Below, in pieces: positions 34,591 to 45,847 of a stretch of 64,000 nt of DNA. Under the pieces are notes generated by a model. The model saw only the letters and a list, made by a program, of their open reading frames with translations, was not told where the DNA came from and did no database searches. A program made the position numbers and the translations under genes. The stretch is from the NCBI RefSeq assembly GCF_050003625.1, contig NC_134400.1, positions 58,718,066 through 58,782,065 of the forward strand, in the 5' to 3' direction. This stretch comes from Haematobia irritans (Eukaryota > Arthropoda > Insecta > Diptera > Muscidae). The first letter of the stretch is position 1; each line of letters starts with the position of its first letter.

Positions 34591-35961
34591 ATGAAGGACA
34601 ATCGTCCTTTGAGACAACGATATTACCCCCGAAACCCAGCGATGCAACAGATAATAGACGATCAAATTGATGAGTTATTAAAAGAAGGTCGAATTGAACC
34701 TTCAAAAAGCCCATATAGTTCCCCAATAGTACTGGTCCGGAAGAAAAATAATGAGTGGCGTCTTTGTGTTGATTTTCGTCAAATAAACGAAAATTCTATT
34801 CGTGATGCCTACCCAATTCCACAAATTAATTCAATTCTGGAGAAACTGAAAAATAGTAATTTTTTTAGCACGATTGATTTACGTAATGGATATTGGCAAA
34901 TACCAATGGCGCAAGACAGCAAAATTTATACGGCTTTTACAGTCCCTGGACGAGGGCTAATGCTAATGCGGGTAATGCCCTTTGGCCTACACTCAGCGTC
35001 AGCGACTTTTCAAAGGGTCTTGGACGCCGTAATTGGACCCGATTTAGAAATGTTCGCCTTCGCTTATTTAGACGATATCGTAGTTTTGGGGAAAACCTTT
35101 GATGATCATTTAAATAATCTAAAAATTGTTTTTGAACGACTTCGTGCAGCCAAACTTCGTATCAAAGTAGAAAAATGCTCCTTTGCTAAAAAAGAAATAA
35201 AATATCTTGGTCATGTGGTCAATCCGCAGGGCATACGGACAGACCCAGAGAAGGTGAACGCGGTTGTGGCTTTACCGGAACCATCTACCCTTAAGGAATT
35301 AAGGTCCTTTTTAAACACTGCATCCTGGTATCGACGCTTTATACCAAATTTCTCAACGTTAACAGGTCCATTAAATATCTTGTTAAAGAAAAATTATAAG
35401 TGGATATGGGGTGTCGAACAACAGAAACTAATCGAGGCACCAGCTCTGACATGTCCTGATTTCAGGCGGACGTTTATTTTACAAACCGACGCTAGTGATG
35501 TGGGCCTGGGTGTAGTTTTAACGCAGGAGTTTGATGACGGAGGGAAGGTAATCTCATATGCAAGCCGTACCTTGAATGATGCCGAAAGAAATTATACGGT
35601 AACCGAAAAGGAATGCCTGGCTATAGTCTGGGGCATAAGAAAAATGCGGCATTATCTTGAAGGATACCATTTCATCATTGTTACTGATCATCAATCATTA
35701 AAATGGTTAAATTCCATTCAGTCCCCTTCAGGAAGAATCGCGCGATGGGCCTTAGAGATGATGCAGTATGATTATGAGATTCGTTATCGCAAAGGAAAAC
35801 TGAATGTAATCGCCGATTCACTCTCACGCTCACCACTACCTGAACCTGGGAACACTCAACAAGTAGTTGCACAAATTATCAAAAAGACCGTCGATAGTGA
35901 TCCATGGTACTCCGAAAAAATAAGAATCATTAACAGCGATCCGGAAAGACAACAGAATTGA
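34591..35961 (+). CDS. gypsy-2 reverse transcriptase / RNase H
   Basis: 456 codons open. RT motifs: [44 protein letters not shown] (first Asp), [23 protein letters not shown] (intact YLDD, about residue 160) and KYLGHVV. RNase [29 protein letters not shown] and [10 protein letters not shown]. The linker between thumb and RNase H is short (WGVEQQ then [13 protein letters not shown]), indicating an in-frame deletion. It is a polyprotein segment, so its own start codon is not meaningful. It copies element RNA into DNA. Confidence 0.93.
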   Translation: MKDNRPLRQRYYPRNPAMQQIIDDQIDELLKEGRIEPSKSPYSSPIVLVRKKNNEWRLCVDFRQINENSIRDAYPIPQINSILEKLKNSNFFSTIDLRNGYWQIPMAQDSKIYTAFTVPGRGLMLMRVMPFGLHSASATFQRVLDAVIGPDLEMFAFAYLDDIVVLGKTFDDHLNNLKIVFERLRAAKLRIKVEKCSFAKKEIKYLGHVVNPQGIRTDPEKVNAVVALPEPSTLKELRSFLNTASWYRRFIPNFSTLTGPLNILLKKNYKWIWGVEQQKLIEAPALTCPDFRRTFILQTDASDVGLGVVLTQEFDDGGKVISYASRTLNDAERNYTVTEKECLAIVWGIRKMRHYLEGYHFIIVTDHQSLKWLNSIQSPSGRIARWALEMMQYDYEIRYRKGKLNVIADSLSRSPLPEPGNTQQVVAQIIKKTVDSDPWYSEKIRIINSDPERQQN

Positions 35962-37111
35962 TAAGCAAGGTAATCTACGAAGACATATTTACGACGCCTG
36001 CGCCTTCAATCAAAATGATCCAGTAGCTTGGAAGCTCGTAGTGCCAAAAGCAGATCGTGTTCGAGTCTTGAAGGAAAATCATGATGACATTACCGCAGGA
36101 CATCTAGGAATATACAAAACTACGGCAAGAATAACAAAATTATATTACTGGCCTGGCATTTTCAAAGACATTGCCAAATACGTTCGTAAATGCGAAACAT
36201 GCCAACTTTTCAAACCTTTGCAACAACCACCCGCAGGAAAAATGCATAGTTCACCAAGTCAACATCCATGGCATACCGTATGCGCTGATTTTGTTGGTCC
36301 ATTGCCCAGATCCTGCCATGGCAATACCATCCTCATCGTGTTCCATGACAAATTTAGCCGGTGGATTGAGCTCGTTGCTGTTCGGCAGGCGACAACAAAA
36401 ACGTTTATAAAAGCCTTCCGAGAGAGAATTTTGGCACGCTTTGGAGTCCCACATGTACTGTTAACAGATAATGGGTCTCAATTTTGCAGTCGCGAAAGTC
36501 AAAAATATTTTAAAAATCTTGGGGTTAAACAAATTTTTACGGCACCATATTCTCCTCATGAAAACCCTACGGAAAGAACAAACCGGACGATCAAAACAAT
36601 GATAGCCCAGTATGCACACCAAAATCAAAGGAAGTGGGACGATAATTTACCGGAGTTATCCTTGGCCATAAATTCGTGTAAACAAAGTTCAACGAAGTTC
36701 AGTCCAGCGTTTCTAACACAAGGTAGGGAGTTACGTCTGCCGAATACACTATTTAATGAACAGACCGAATCAGAAATTACTGAAGCAGTACTAGCGGGTG
36801 ATGAAAAATCGGAGCTTCTTCAAGACATATTCGATCTTGTAAAGACAAATTTACAGATATCTACCAGCAACCAGGCAGCAAGTTATAATCTAAAGAAGCG
36901 TGACTGGAGACCACGGAAAGGTGACTTAGTCTTGGTTCGTAAAAGAGTTTTATCAAAGGCTGTCGACCACTTTGCAGCAAAACTCGCACCCCGATTTGAT
37001 GGGCCATACAGAGTTTACTTCTCCTGTTATCGTACGCCTCACTGATCCAGAAACAAAGAAGCACCGAGGAGTAGCTCATTTAAAAGATTTAAAACCTTAC
37101 CATAAAGAATA
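35957..37111 (+). pseudogene. gypsy-2 integrase
   Basis: Joins the RT frame by a frameshift near 35957 ([15 protein letters not shown]). The HHCC finger is HDDITAGHLGIYKT...CETCQLFK. Core acidic residues are seen in VCADFVGPLPRS, LLTDNGSQF and NPTERTNR. The C-terminal part (KGDLVLVRKRVL, FDGPYRVY) breaks by frameshift near 37015 and is completed in another frame ending VAHLKDLKPYHKE before TAA at 37109. Integrase inserts the cDNA into chromosomes. Only the frameshifts betray decay. Confidence 0.9.
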
Positions 37112-37146
37112 AATAAATAACTTATTTATTTTGTCTTCCCTAGAGA

Positions 37147-37278
37147 ATGGATGCAGATTTAAAGTTTAAAGAAAGTTGTACCAAGTTTCGGTCTTCATTA
37201 AGTCGAGAAAAAATGAAACGTAGACAAGCCATCGAGATTGGAATTCGATCTAAAAGGGAGACCATAACAGCTACGTAG
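37147..37278 (+). CDS. Short basic ORF after integrase, cut by a SINE-like block
   Basis: The ATG at 37147 follows a good acceptor-like tract (tttattttgtcttccctag). It encodes 43 residues including SREKMKRRQAIEIGIRSKRE, a pattern close to the importin-beta-binding helix of importin-alpha proteins (EMRRRR..V...LRK.KR). The tRNA-like block of composite T begins at about 37265, so only the start survives. It may be the third ORF of gypsy-2 (normally env) or a captured or host exon. No env features (signal peptide, furin site) are seen. Confidence 0.35.
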   Translation: MDADLKFKESCTKFRSSLSREKMKRRQAIEIGIRSKRETITAT

Positions 37279-38335
37279 CCCAGTGGTTAGTGTGCTGGCT
37301 TAAAACTGTGTGGTCCGCTGTTCGAATCCCCGTCCGGCAAAAGGTAAAATTGAAAAAAAATTATAAAATTTAATAATTTCTTCTACAATGTTTGTATTAC
37401 AGAAAAAGGTGCTAAGAACTAAAAAAACTCATGGAAGTAAAACAAATGTGAGGCAATATACAATTAGGCAGAAAAAAAAATTTTGAGCACAATATTCTTT
37501 GGGAGAAAATTCTTATCAGCATATAATATTTTTGGGTCCAAAATGCCTCCAAACATATTATATGTTCACATAATAACATATAGTTTTTTGGAAGACAACA
37601 TTATTGAATTTGGATGGAAAAATACACAATGTTTGGAACTTAGACTACCCAAACATATTATATTGTTTAGACTAATATGCTTTCAAACATATTATATATT
37701 GGAAGAAATCAAACATATAAATGTTTGGGCAATACCCAAAAATGTATATGCTTGAAGCAAAATATGTTTGGGAGTATATGTTACAGAACCGATTTTTTTT
37801 TGAGTGTGTATTCTCTTGGTTACGAATCTCTATTCTTTTTATTCCGAATACTCATTCTAATATTCAAATTAAATAATATTTAGACTTAAGCATATAAAAT
37901 GTTTGGCCTTATCATAAAGCAGTTTCCGAAACAACATATAAGCGGTTTCACAGAAATTGCTCTCTTTTGATTCTCTCGCTGTGGTAATTTGATATCTTTC
38001 GTCAACCCTCCCGGTTTCTATCTCTATTCCTATCTCTATACTCTCTCTCTCTCTCTCTCTCTCTCTGTCGTTCTATGAATAAAATATCACAACATATATA
38101 TGTGCACTCGAAATTTTTAAATTTATATATGTTTACATTCACACATATAATTTTAATGAAACATGCATGCCCCAAACATAATATATTCTAACATATTAGC
38201 ATATGTGTTCCAAACATTTAGTGTTAGTTTGGGAACATTACATATTTGCACTTAAATATATTGTGTTTAAAAATTGTGCCCGAAACACATTTTGTTTATA
38301 TCGGAACATATGAAAAACATATTTTTCTAACAGTG
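37265..38335 (+). repeat. AACATAT composite T, copy 3, with the best tRNA-like head
   Basis: The head has A box TAGCCCAGTGGTTAGTGTG and B box GTTCGAATCCCCGTCC at tRNA spacing, ending CCGGCAAAAGGTAAAA. An A-rich linker, a block with 'ttgtattacagaaaaagg', and long runs of AACATAT/ATATGTTT palindromes follow. A (CT)n microsatellite is at 38040-38066. The end is GAAAAACATATTTTTCTAACAGTGT-like. It lies in the opposite orientation to copies 1 and 2. Confidence 0.75.
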
Positions 38336-38339
38336 TGGG

Positions 38340-39000
38340 AATATAAACCAACAAATTTGAAGGAGTTGAGATGATAACACAAATTTTGGTCTACATAATG
38401 GTGAAGGGTATAATGTAGTCGGCCCCGCCCGACTTTAGACTTTACTTACTTGTTTTCTTATAAACATGAAGAAATGAAGGTTAGTTTGCTTCAAATTTTG
38501 CACAAGGAGTACATTTAACATTATCGTTAATTGTGCCAAATTTATTTGAAATCGGTTCAGATTTAGATATAGCTCCCATATATATTTTCGGCTGATTACA
38601 CTCATATGACCACGGAGGCAAAAGTTATACTTTACGTGAAATTTTGCAGAGATAACAGAATTATTATTCTAACTATGCATGTCAAATTTGTTCAAAATCG
38701 GTTCAGATTTAAATATCTCACCAAGGTAATCGCCGCTGCTAAATAGCAAACATTCTAAAAAGTACACAAATTATCGTATAACTCGAATACATATGTATAG
38801 CCCAAAAAATCATAAATGCTCTTTTCTAAAATTGCATTCAAATTGCTCTAACTTTACATTTCACATATTTTTTACTAACATTATGTTTCATTCCAGGACG
38901 TTAGCCGATTTAAATTTTAATTCTAGAGATTTTGTTGAAGTATAAAAAATTGTCTCCAAATCAGTTAAGTGATTTGGATTGTGTGAAGGGTTTAACCTCT
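38340..39000 (+). repeat. Helentron-like family A fragments
   Basis: A 3' end (GTCGGCCCCGCCCGACTTTAG then ACTTGT) lies at about 38400-38453. It is followed by parts of tandem units with GATATAGCTCCCATATATA (38560-38585) and the unit word 'gaaatcggttcagattta'. No 5' end is present. Confidence 0.65.
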
Positions 39001-39047
39001 ATACCATCACTCTGGTATCGCTCCCGGTGTTACCACATACACAGAAA

Positions 39048-39330
39048 AAAATTTCACGAAATTTTTTCCAATTAAAATTTTAATTGAGTTTTAAAAAATA
39101 TTCAATTAAAAATTAAATTGAATCAACAAATTTTTTAAGTGAAACAAAAATCAATCACAAAAATTAATAGTATCAATTAATTTTTTAATTGGATCAATTA
39201 ATTTTTTAATTGACCTTCAATTAATTTTTTAATTGATACTATCATTTCTGTGATTGAAGACATTTCAATTAAAAAATTAATTGGATCAATTAATTTCGTT
39301 ATTGAATCAGAAAAAATTTTTTTTGTGTAT
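39048..39330. repeat. Palindromic AATTAATT MITE, copy 1
   Basis: Begins CACAGAAAAAAATTTCACG and ends in CAGAAAAAATTTTTTTTGTG. The interior is a chain of short palindromes around ATTAATTTTTTAATTG and CAATTAAAAAATTAATTG. An inverted copy is at 52555-52850. No coding capacity. The whole could extrude as a set of hairpins. Confidence 0.7.
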
Positions 39331-39336
39331 ATAGGA

Positions 39337-39908
39337 TAGAGGTGTGCACGTGACACGAAATTGTCGTGACTCACGAAAATTTTTGTGACTCACGCGTGAG
39401 TCGTGAGTCACGCTGATGGCAACGGCGTGAGTGTGCGTGAGCGTGATTAATCAACCAAATGTCGTGCGTGATCGTGAGTCACGAAAATAATATCTTCGTG
39501 AGTGTGCGTGAGTAACGAATTTCGGAATAACACGCTCACGAAAATAATCCCTCTTACGAACATAAAATGTTTACGAGTTGAATTCGTTTATAATTTTAGT
39601 GACATTCTAGGTGGTAAGAGTTTTATAACGCACTCGATTTTAACCATACTCATGTTTTCAGTCAGGTTCTATAGGTAAATCACTCATAAAATTATTCGTC
39701 GGTCACGAAGTTTTTCGTGAGTCACGATATTTTTCGTGAGTCATGACATTTAAAAGATTTTTGTGCGTGAGTATAAATTTTCTTTTCATGAGCGTGCGTG
39801 ACCGTGAGTCCTACCAAAAAATATCGTGCGTGAGTGTGCGTGAATAAGATTTCTCCGTCGTGAGTGTGCGTGAGCGTGAGTACAATATTACTCACGTGCA
39901 CACCTCTA
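39337..39908. mobile_element. Element G, hAT MITE with CGTGA array, copy 1
   Basis: Perfect TIRs TAGAGGTGTGCACGTGA / TCACGTGCACACCTCTA. The flanks ATATAGGA and GTATAGGA match at 7 of 8 positions, an 8-bp hAT duplication with one change. The interior consists largely of CGTGA and TCACG words (gtgagtcgtgagtcacg, gcgtgagtgtgcgtgag). Confidence 0.87.
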
Positions 39909-39916
39909 GTATAGGA

Positions 39917-40604
39917 GGGTTACTTGTTGGATGCGTTAGCATCGCATAGCCAACATGAAGCAAAACGTTCATTGGTATTGGTATATGGGTGATGTATCTG
40001 CCTAAAAATATGCTACATAAATCCTCAATACTAAGAAATCTATAACAAAGAAAGTCTAACAATATGCAATAAAAATTTAAAAACTACAACGAACAGGAAG
40101 CCACCCAAATAAACACCGTACTTTGGTATACACCCAAAGAAAAAAAAATACTTCCCTTCGCAACGAAGTTGTAGACAAACTATATTTTTCTCTTGTTATA
40201 ATATACTTTCTTGATGAGCAAATAAACCCGAACAATGTTGCTAATTTTGCTTGTAAAGAATATTTTTCGCGTGAAAAGGAAATGTACGTTCGTCTGAAAA
40301 GAAAACTATTCTCCCAACAACAATAACATCAACAAGTAACAAATTTAAGAAAAGCAATATTAACTTGTGAAGTAAGTCACTCACTACACCCTGAAAAGAA
40401 TCACTAACATGTATTCCCACACACATTCTGCTGGAAGCATCTGTATTTTCAGGATTTGTCCAAACAAAATATTGTTTGTATTGTTGAAACATATTATATT
40501 TCACCTTAGACATACATATATGTATATTTTTAACCCATATTGAGCCAACGTTCGATTTTTTTAACACTTTTAATACCTTTTCCTCGATTTTTTTCGTAAT
40601 GTTT
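39917..40604. other. No gene recognised
   Basis: Contains short frames on both strands (40123-40326 plus, 40241-40657 minus) without recognisable motifs. The word ACACCCAAAGAAAAAAAA near 40131 resembles a MITE end, but no partner end was found. Confidence 0.35.
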
Positions 40605-41475
40605 TTACCCTCCACCATAGGATGGTGGAGGGTATAAAAACATACCGTTTGTAACACATCGAAATATTGCTCAAAGACCCCATAAAGTATATATCTGGGT
40701 CGTGGTGAAAGTCTGAGTTGATCTGAGCATGTCCGTCCGTCCGTCTATTGAAATCACGCTAACTTCCTAACGAAACAAGCTATCGACTTGAAACTCGACA
40801 CAAGTAGTTGTTGTTGATGTAGGTCGGATGGTATTGCAAATGGGCCATATCGGTCCACTTTTACGTATAACCCCCATATAAACGGACCCCCAAATTTGGC
40901 TTGCGAATCCTCTAAGAGAAGAATATTTCATCCGATCCGGCTGAAATTTGGTACATGGTGTAAGTATATGGTCTCTAACAATCATGCAAAAATTGATCCA
41001 CATCGGTCCATAATTATATATAGCCCCCATTTAAACCGATCCCCCGATTTGGCTTGCGGAGCCTCTAAGAGAAGCAAATTTCATCCGATCAGGCTGAAAT
41101 TTGGTACATGGTGTCAGCATATGATCTCTAACAACCATGCAAAAATTGGTCGACATTGATCCATAATTAGATAGCACCCATATAAACCGATCCTGAGATT
41201 TGGTTTTGGAGCCTCTTGGAGGAGCAAATTTCATCTAGTTAGTTGAAATTTGGTACATTGTGCTAGTATATGGCCGTTAACAACCATGCCCAACTAGGTT
41301 CATATCGGTCTATGGTTATATATAGCCCTCAGATGAATCGATCCCCAATCACACAAAAATTGGTCCATATCAAGTTCAATATTGTATATAGCCCCCATAT
41401 AAGCGATCCCGATATTTCAATTCTGGCTCTCTACGTGCCGTGCAAAAGTCCATATCGATTGGTAATTATTTGTAG
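40605..41475 (+). mobile_element. Helentron/DINE-like family B, 3' truncated
   Basis: Starts TTACCCTCCACCATAGG, pairing with GGTGGAGGGTATA. It has a GTCCGTCCGTCCGTC tract, then about three tandem units (ccgatccggctgaaatttgg...atagcccccat) in the orientation opposite to 30774 and 52367. It is inserted in a T run. The 3' hairpin and ACTTGT are missing: the element is cut at element X. Confidence 0.7.
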
Positions 41476-42410
41476 ACTTTCCGCAGTCGGTTCTGTTTCC
41501 GCATCAGTATTTTCCAAGTTCGCATTTCGGAACGCGTTGTTTCGAATATGGTTTTGAAAAAATATATTTTGCTTTCATTTCTTCCCACTAAGAAAAGTCC
41601 AGTATATAAGTTGAGAAAATAAGGCCTCGCAAGGATTCTAATTTTAATTGAAAAATTTAAAAAAAAAAATATCGACATTTATTGCGCGATTTTCTTAATA
41701 GTCTATTGTTTTAACATAGTTTTCTGCAAATAAATATCCTTTAAATGTCGACCACATGATTCTACAAAAAAAATGAAAATTCTTTTTAGGAAGTGGAGGT
41801 GTCTGCTTTTCTCAATTACTCAGGCGTACACTGGGAAATTGGTTTATCACTGCACTTTTCATTGCATATTCATAGTTAGTTACGAAAATATCCGATTCCG
41901 TTTCTTATTTTATTCTTCTGAAGAGACTGATAACGTATTTAAACGTTAGCATTTTTTATTTATTTTTTGATCATTCACATACAATAATTTATTATAAATT
42001 TTTCGCCCAGTAAAAATAACACAGTCCATATTTTTGTTTTTTTTTTTTTGACACTCAAATTAATACCGATCACGTTATAGTATCAAAAACAGTCAACAAG
42101 TAGCTATGCACAAAAAATATAATCATTAAATAAGTATCAAAATAATACTGCATTGTGAAATACATTTAAAAATACTGTTTGATGTATAAAATCACTAATA
42201 ATTATTTTGATACATTTTTAATTTTGGGGCACACTTTCATAACGTCGGGGCCCATTTTCGTACGTTCAAAGTTATTTTATGAAAATGGGGCCCTATTTTT
42301 TCTTTGGGGTCCATCTTCATTTTTTATCACTAACATAATTGGGGCCCATGTTCATGGGGTTTGTATTCATAACGAAAAAGGACCCGAAATTTGGGGTCAT
42401 ACTTCATTTC
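41476..42410 (-). mobile_element. Element X, other half (RING ORF fragment plus GGGGCCC terminus)
   Basis: 41476-41560 is the inverse of the RING ORF middle part (minus frame LETTRSEMRTWKILMRKQNR). 41570-41740 holds the TATATAAG flank and the inverse of 'ttatttgcagaaaaca'. 42225-42410 is the repeated GGGGCCCATTTTC / TTCATGGGG block. The order is rearranged relative to 12786-13690. The block ends where helicase coding begins. Confidence 0.48.
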
Positions 42411-42850
42411 CAATTTGATTCCGTAACAAATCATCATGCTGTAGTAAAGTATCCAACGGAGTTTTTGAACTCTCTGGAGTTACCAGGATTTCCACCACAT
42501 AACTTGCAGCTCAAAGTTGGTACAGTAGTTATGTTATTGCGTAATTTAAATCCACCGCGACTTTGCAACGGTACTTGACTTTCGGTAAAGCCGAATTTGA
42601 TTGATGCAACTATTATTAACGGAAAGTACGCAGGTGAAAATGTATGTATTCCTCGAATCCCAATGATTCCGACTGATCTTCCGTTTGACTTCAAACGATA
42701 GCAATTTCCAGTTTGTCTTGCGTTCGCAATGACAATTAACAAGTCGCAAGGCCAATCGCTTAGTGTTTGGAGTTATACGTTGCGTGTTCACGAGTTGGGA
42801 ACCGTCCGCTGTCCAAAATACAAAAAATGTGGGTTACAAAAGAGCACTTA
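42411..42850 (+). pseudogene. Helitron PIF1-like helicase fragment, C-terminal half
   Basis: Plus frame: EFLNSLELPGFPPHNLQLKV, GTVVMLLRNLNPPRLCNGT, a stop, then LIDATIINGKYAGENVCIPR, PTDLPFDFKR, a stop, and LAFAMTINKSQGQSL (the C-terminal helicase motif). This is the Helitron helicase region missing from 13680-14058. The typical YVACSRV motif after SQGQSL is lost to a frameshift (HELGTVRCPK corresponds to its neighbourhood). Non-functional. Confidence 0.9.
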
Positions 42851-42979
42851 AATGAAACGGATAATTTGCGCTTCGATTCGGTAATTACTTTGGATTCACT
42901 TTCATTTACTTAGACAAGTTCAACTAAATAACACTTCATTTTTGGTATCGAAATAAATTCATTACTGTTGTGAAATTAA

Positions 42980-43247
42980 CCTTTAACCGGTGAGGTGAAA
43001 TTTTTTTGCGTAATTTGCGACGTGTGGTAAATTTTACCCCCTCTTTTACATTAATATTTTTTCTGTAAAAAAATGGTTTTTTTGTATCATTATTATATTT
43101 GTTGATTAGTAAACATTCTATTTAACGAAAATAAAACAATATTTCGAAATATTATATGTTCTTTCAATGATTAACATATACTTTATTTCACACGTCTTTT
43201 TTAAAATATATGTAAACGAGTGTTACCACCACGTACCCAGTTAAAGG
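42980..43247. mobile_element. piggyBac-like TTAA MITE, 268 bp
   Basis: Ends CCTTTAACCGGTGAGG and CCCAGTTAAAGG (inverse CCTTTAACTGGG), with TTAA at 42976-42979 and 43248-43251. The interior is AT-rich with no coding. Confidence 0.75.
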
Positions 43248-43251
43248 TTAA

Positions 43252-44040
43252 ACAAAAATATTTTCATTTTCAAATATAAAACAAAATCAACAATTTTTCT
43301 TCATCTTTTAATCGCCAAACAAAATGTTACGTAAAACGAAGCTAACAAAAACTCCGTTCGCCGAGTTTGCTAGTAATTTAATAATTACATTTTAAGAAGT
43401 AAAATGGTGAAGTATTGATAATTTAAATTGGATCAAACGGAGGTAATATAAACAAATTAAAGTAAACTTACTAAATTTGAATCAAATTAAATTAAACGAA
43501 AATAAATTACAATAAAGTAATTAAAGTAAGACGTATTAAATTACATGGCACTGAAATACGCTTAAATTAATTTAAGTTAATTTAAATAGTTTATATTATA
43601 AAATTTCCAATTAAACTAAATATATTTCCAGAACTCTACAAAGTTTTAAATTATAAATTAAGACCCTTCAGTAATATATATAACATTACGTGGGAAATCG
43701 AAGGAATCCTCTATGACAACAAAGTATGTACATATGTATTATCTAACATTCCACATATGCTATATATATATGGGTTTATGAAATACATGTCATCGGATGT
43801 ATTATATTGACCTCTACTGTATATTAAAGTGTACCACTGCGGGCAATAGATGTTAATCCATTGAAAACCACCCACTTTATGTATAAAGCAAATGTGTTGG
43901 AATTGATGTCAATCAATATTCATTTCCAAATGGTTTATTAAGGCAGCTATATTCTAGTATACAGTTTTTGCAGAAAAATCGAAATTGAATCTCATTCATT
44001 AAATGATGAAAATTTCAAATTAAATTTTTAAATTAATTTC
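43252..44040. other. Very AT-rich DNA, no gene recognised
   Basis: Runs of AAATTAAA-like words at 43430-43620; nothing else is supported. It may be intron of the IQ-motif gene that follows. Confidence 0.35.
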
Positions 44041-44203
44041 TTTGGGATTAGTTACAGTGAAATTTAAATATGGTGAAACACAAGCAATGAAACCAAAGGA
44101 CTCTATATCAAAAATATATAGGTATATAGAAAACTTCAGTACTGATTACGTCTGCAATAGCAACACAGAAAAATGCATATCCATCCAAGCTCTCCTACTT
44201 CAG

Positions 44204-44457
44204 ATTCATTGCTTCAGTTACAAGAACGTGCTGCAATAAGAATTCAAGCGGGTTTTCGTGGATATCGAGTGCGCAAGAAGTTTAAATTTGAGAAAAATAC
44301 AGAGAAATATTCTCAAACTGGATCTAAGGAGGAAGGACTTCAAAATCCTAAAATTTTTCGCAATATGATCACCTTTAAAAGTGGGATACTATCAGCCCTA
44401 AGTACTTTGTTAGAAGGAGGCATGAGTTGGTGCTGTAAAAGTGCCAAAATCTCATAA
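44204..44457 (+). CDS. Probable 3'-terminal host exon with one IQ motif
   Basis: An acceptor-like tract (ctctcctacttcag) ends at 44203. The frame then reads SLLQLQERAAIRIQAGFRGY and RVRKKFKFEK: a canonical IQ calmodulin-binding motif (IQxxxRGxxxR), the kind that binds Ca-free calmodulin. The protein ends after CCKSAKIS with TAA at 44455. AATAAA at 44554-44559 supplies a poly(A) signal. The intron phase is 1 (first two bases AT complete a codon). An upstream ATG at 44173 lies in what looks like intron. I do not recognise the gene; it could also be a retrocopy fragment. Confidence 0.5.
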
Positions 44458-44625
44458 ACAATTAAAAGTTTGAATTATGGACTCGTGGTATAAAAGCAGG
44501 TGTGAATATACTTAAAATAATAGAAATTATATTGAATGTACATGTATGTAGTAAATAAACACAAAATATATATATTGTAATACAAACATTCGGAGACTGC
44601 TTAGCTTACTATGGAATTATTGTAT

Positions 44626-45330
44626 AGGTTAGGTTAAAGTGGCAGCACGATTTATTTTCAGGCTCACTTAGACTATTCAGTCCATTGTGATGCCACATTC
44701 ACTAAAAGTACCTATTACATAACGGCACTTCTAGTTTTAACCGATGAACCTACTCGATTATTTTCTTCTGCTGAACCAACCGGATTGTCCCAAAAAACAT
44801 TAAGTTAACACTTTCCAAGTCATCAGTAATCTAACGCTGTATGCTCCTAAAATTCGCTTACGCCTTAAACAAAATGCAGGACACTCACACAAGAGGTGTT
44901 TAATTGATTCCTTTTCCTCCGCATCATGACAGCTCATACAGTAGTCATTAAACTTCGCTCCAATAGTTTTTGCAAATTCGCCTATCAGGCAGCGACCCGT
45001 TATAGCAGATATCAGGAGTGATATCTAACGTCTTGAAAACACTAACATATCTAGTGTGCGGTTTAAGTTTAGATGGGACCATATTTGCTGAGTGTCGTTG
45101 CAACCCTTGCAATTCTCCCGTCAGACATTTGCCATTAAAATAGCCTTCCAACGCAGTATGTTATAAGTTTGCAAGTACCCAGGGGCATACCAACAGATTC
45201 TAGTTCCCCTGGAATATGTAGCCTTGCTAACTCATCCGCTTCGTAGTTCTCTGGTATGTTCCCGTGGCCAGGCATCCATATTAGATGATTATTGTACTGC
45301 TCAGCCATCAATGTGAGAAATTTGCCGCAC
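44626..45330 (-). pseudogene. LINE 3' end with RNase H (I/Jockey-like group), copy 1
   Basis: On the minus strand, RNase H is recognisable by WMPGHGNIPENYEADELARL. Next come the LPDRR/LIGEFAKTIGAKF region and a zinc-finger-like MSCHDAEEKESIKHLLCECP motif, then the tail ending in AACCTAACCT. These features mark the C-terminus of an RNase-H-bearing non-LTR retrotransposon. Frameshifts near 45150 and 44945 break it. 5' truncation is typical of target-primed insertion. Confidence 0.8.
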
Positions 45331-45847
45331 CAATCACTTTTGTTTGTATCTATTGCGAACAGAGTTTTAGGACAATGGAATGTATTAGAACGTTTTTTTC
45401 AACGAAGAAGAAAATGGAGAAAGCTCTTCTGAACTCGCAACGAAATTCATGCCATACAAAAGGGATTATGGCCAAAAAACAAAATCTATTTGATATTTTT
45501 TTTTATACATTCTTTGTATTATTAACAAATTTAATAGACTATTTCATGGGCATCGTCAAAGTTCGTATACCTCATTCCTTCAATAAAGAAAATTTTAAAA
45601 ACTATACAGTATTTTTCCGAAGAAGAAGTATATTTTTCAAAACTAATTTTAAAACGTGAACTCCAAAAATAAGTTCCACATCAAGGATATAAATAATATT
45701 TACATTAAGGCCGGTACTATGTTCAATTTCCGCAACGAAAAACTAGCGAAATTTTTCCATTTGTGATAGTTTGTTTTTCGAGTAGAAAAACTGACGCAAA
45801 GCGCACAGTCCGTAATTACAGCGTGTTAAATCCTTCCATATGTTGAG
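45331..45847. other. No gene recognised
   Basis: A plus frame (45285-45659) exists but has low-complexity Phe/Lys content and no motif. The word GGCCGGTACTATGTTCAATTT at about 45709 resembles a MITE end without a partner. Confidence 0.35.

Larger units (their letters stand above)
32963..37111 (+). mobile_element. gypsy-2, Ty3/gypsy retrotransposon, 3' LTR not found
   Basis: Ordered as PBS, gag, protease, RT, RNase H, integrase on the plus strand. It is far better preserved than gypsy-1: the RT/RNase H frame is 456 codons without a stop. Lesions are a frameshift and a stop in gag, a deletion between RT and RNase H, and frameshifts on both sides of integrase. The sequence after integrase is taken over by repeat T. 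Confidence 0.93.

Noticed and set aside
27345..37345. tRNA-like blocks at 27.2, 27.35 and 37.27 kb (also 1.65 and 61.2 kb) as functional tRNA genes
   Set aside because: A and B boxes are present, but acceptor stems do not pair well, loops are irregular, and the blocks are attached to repeat bodies; SINE heads are more likely.
38040..38066. (CT)n run as a GAGA-type promoter element
   Set aside because: It lies within composite repeat T with no adjacent gene start; a simple microsatellite is the adequate explanation.
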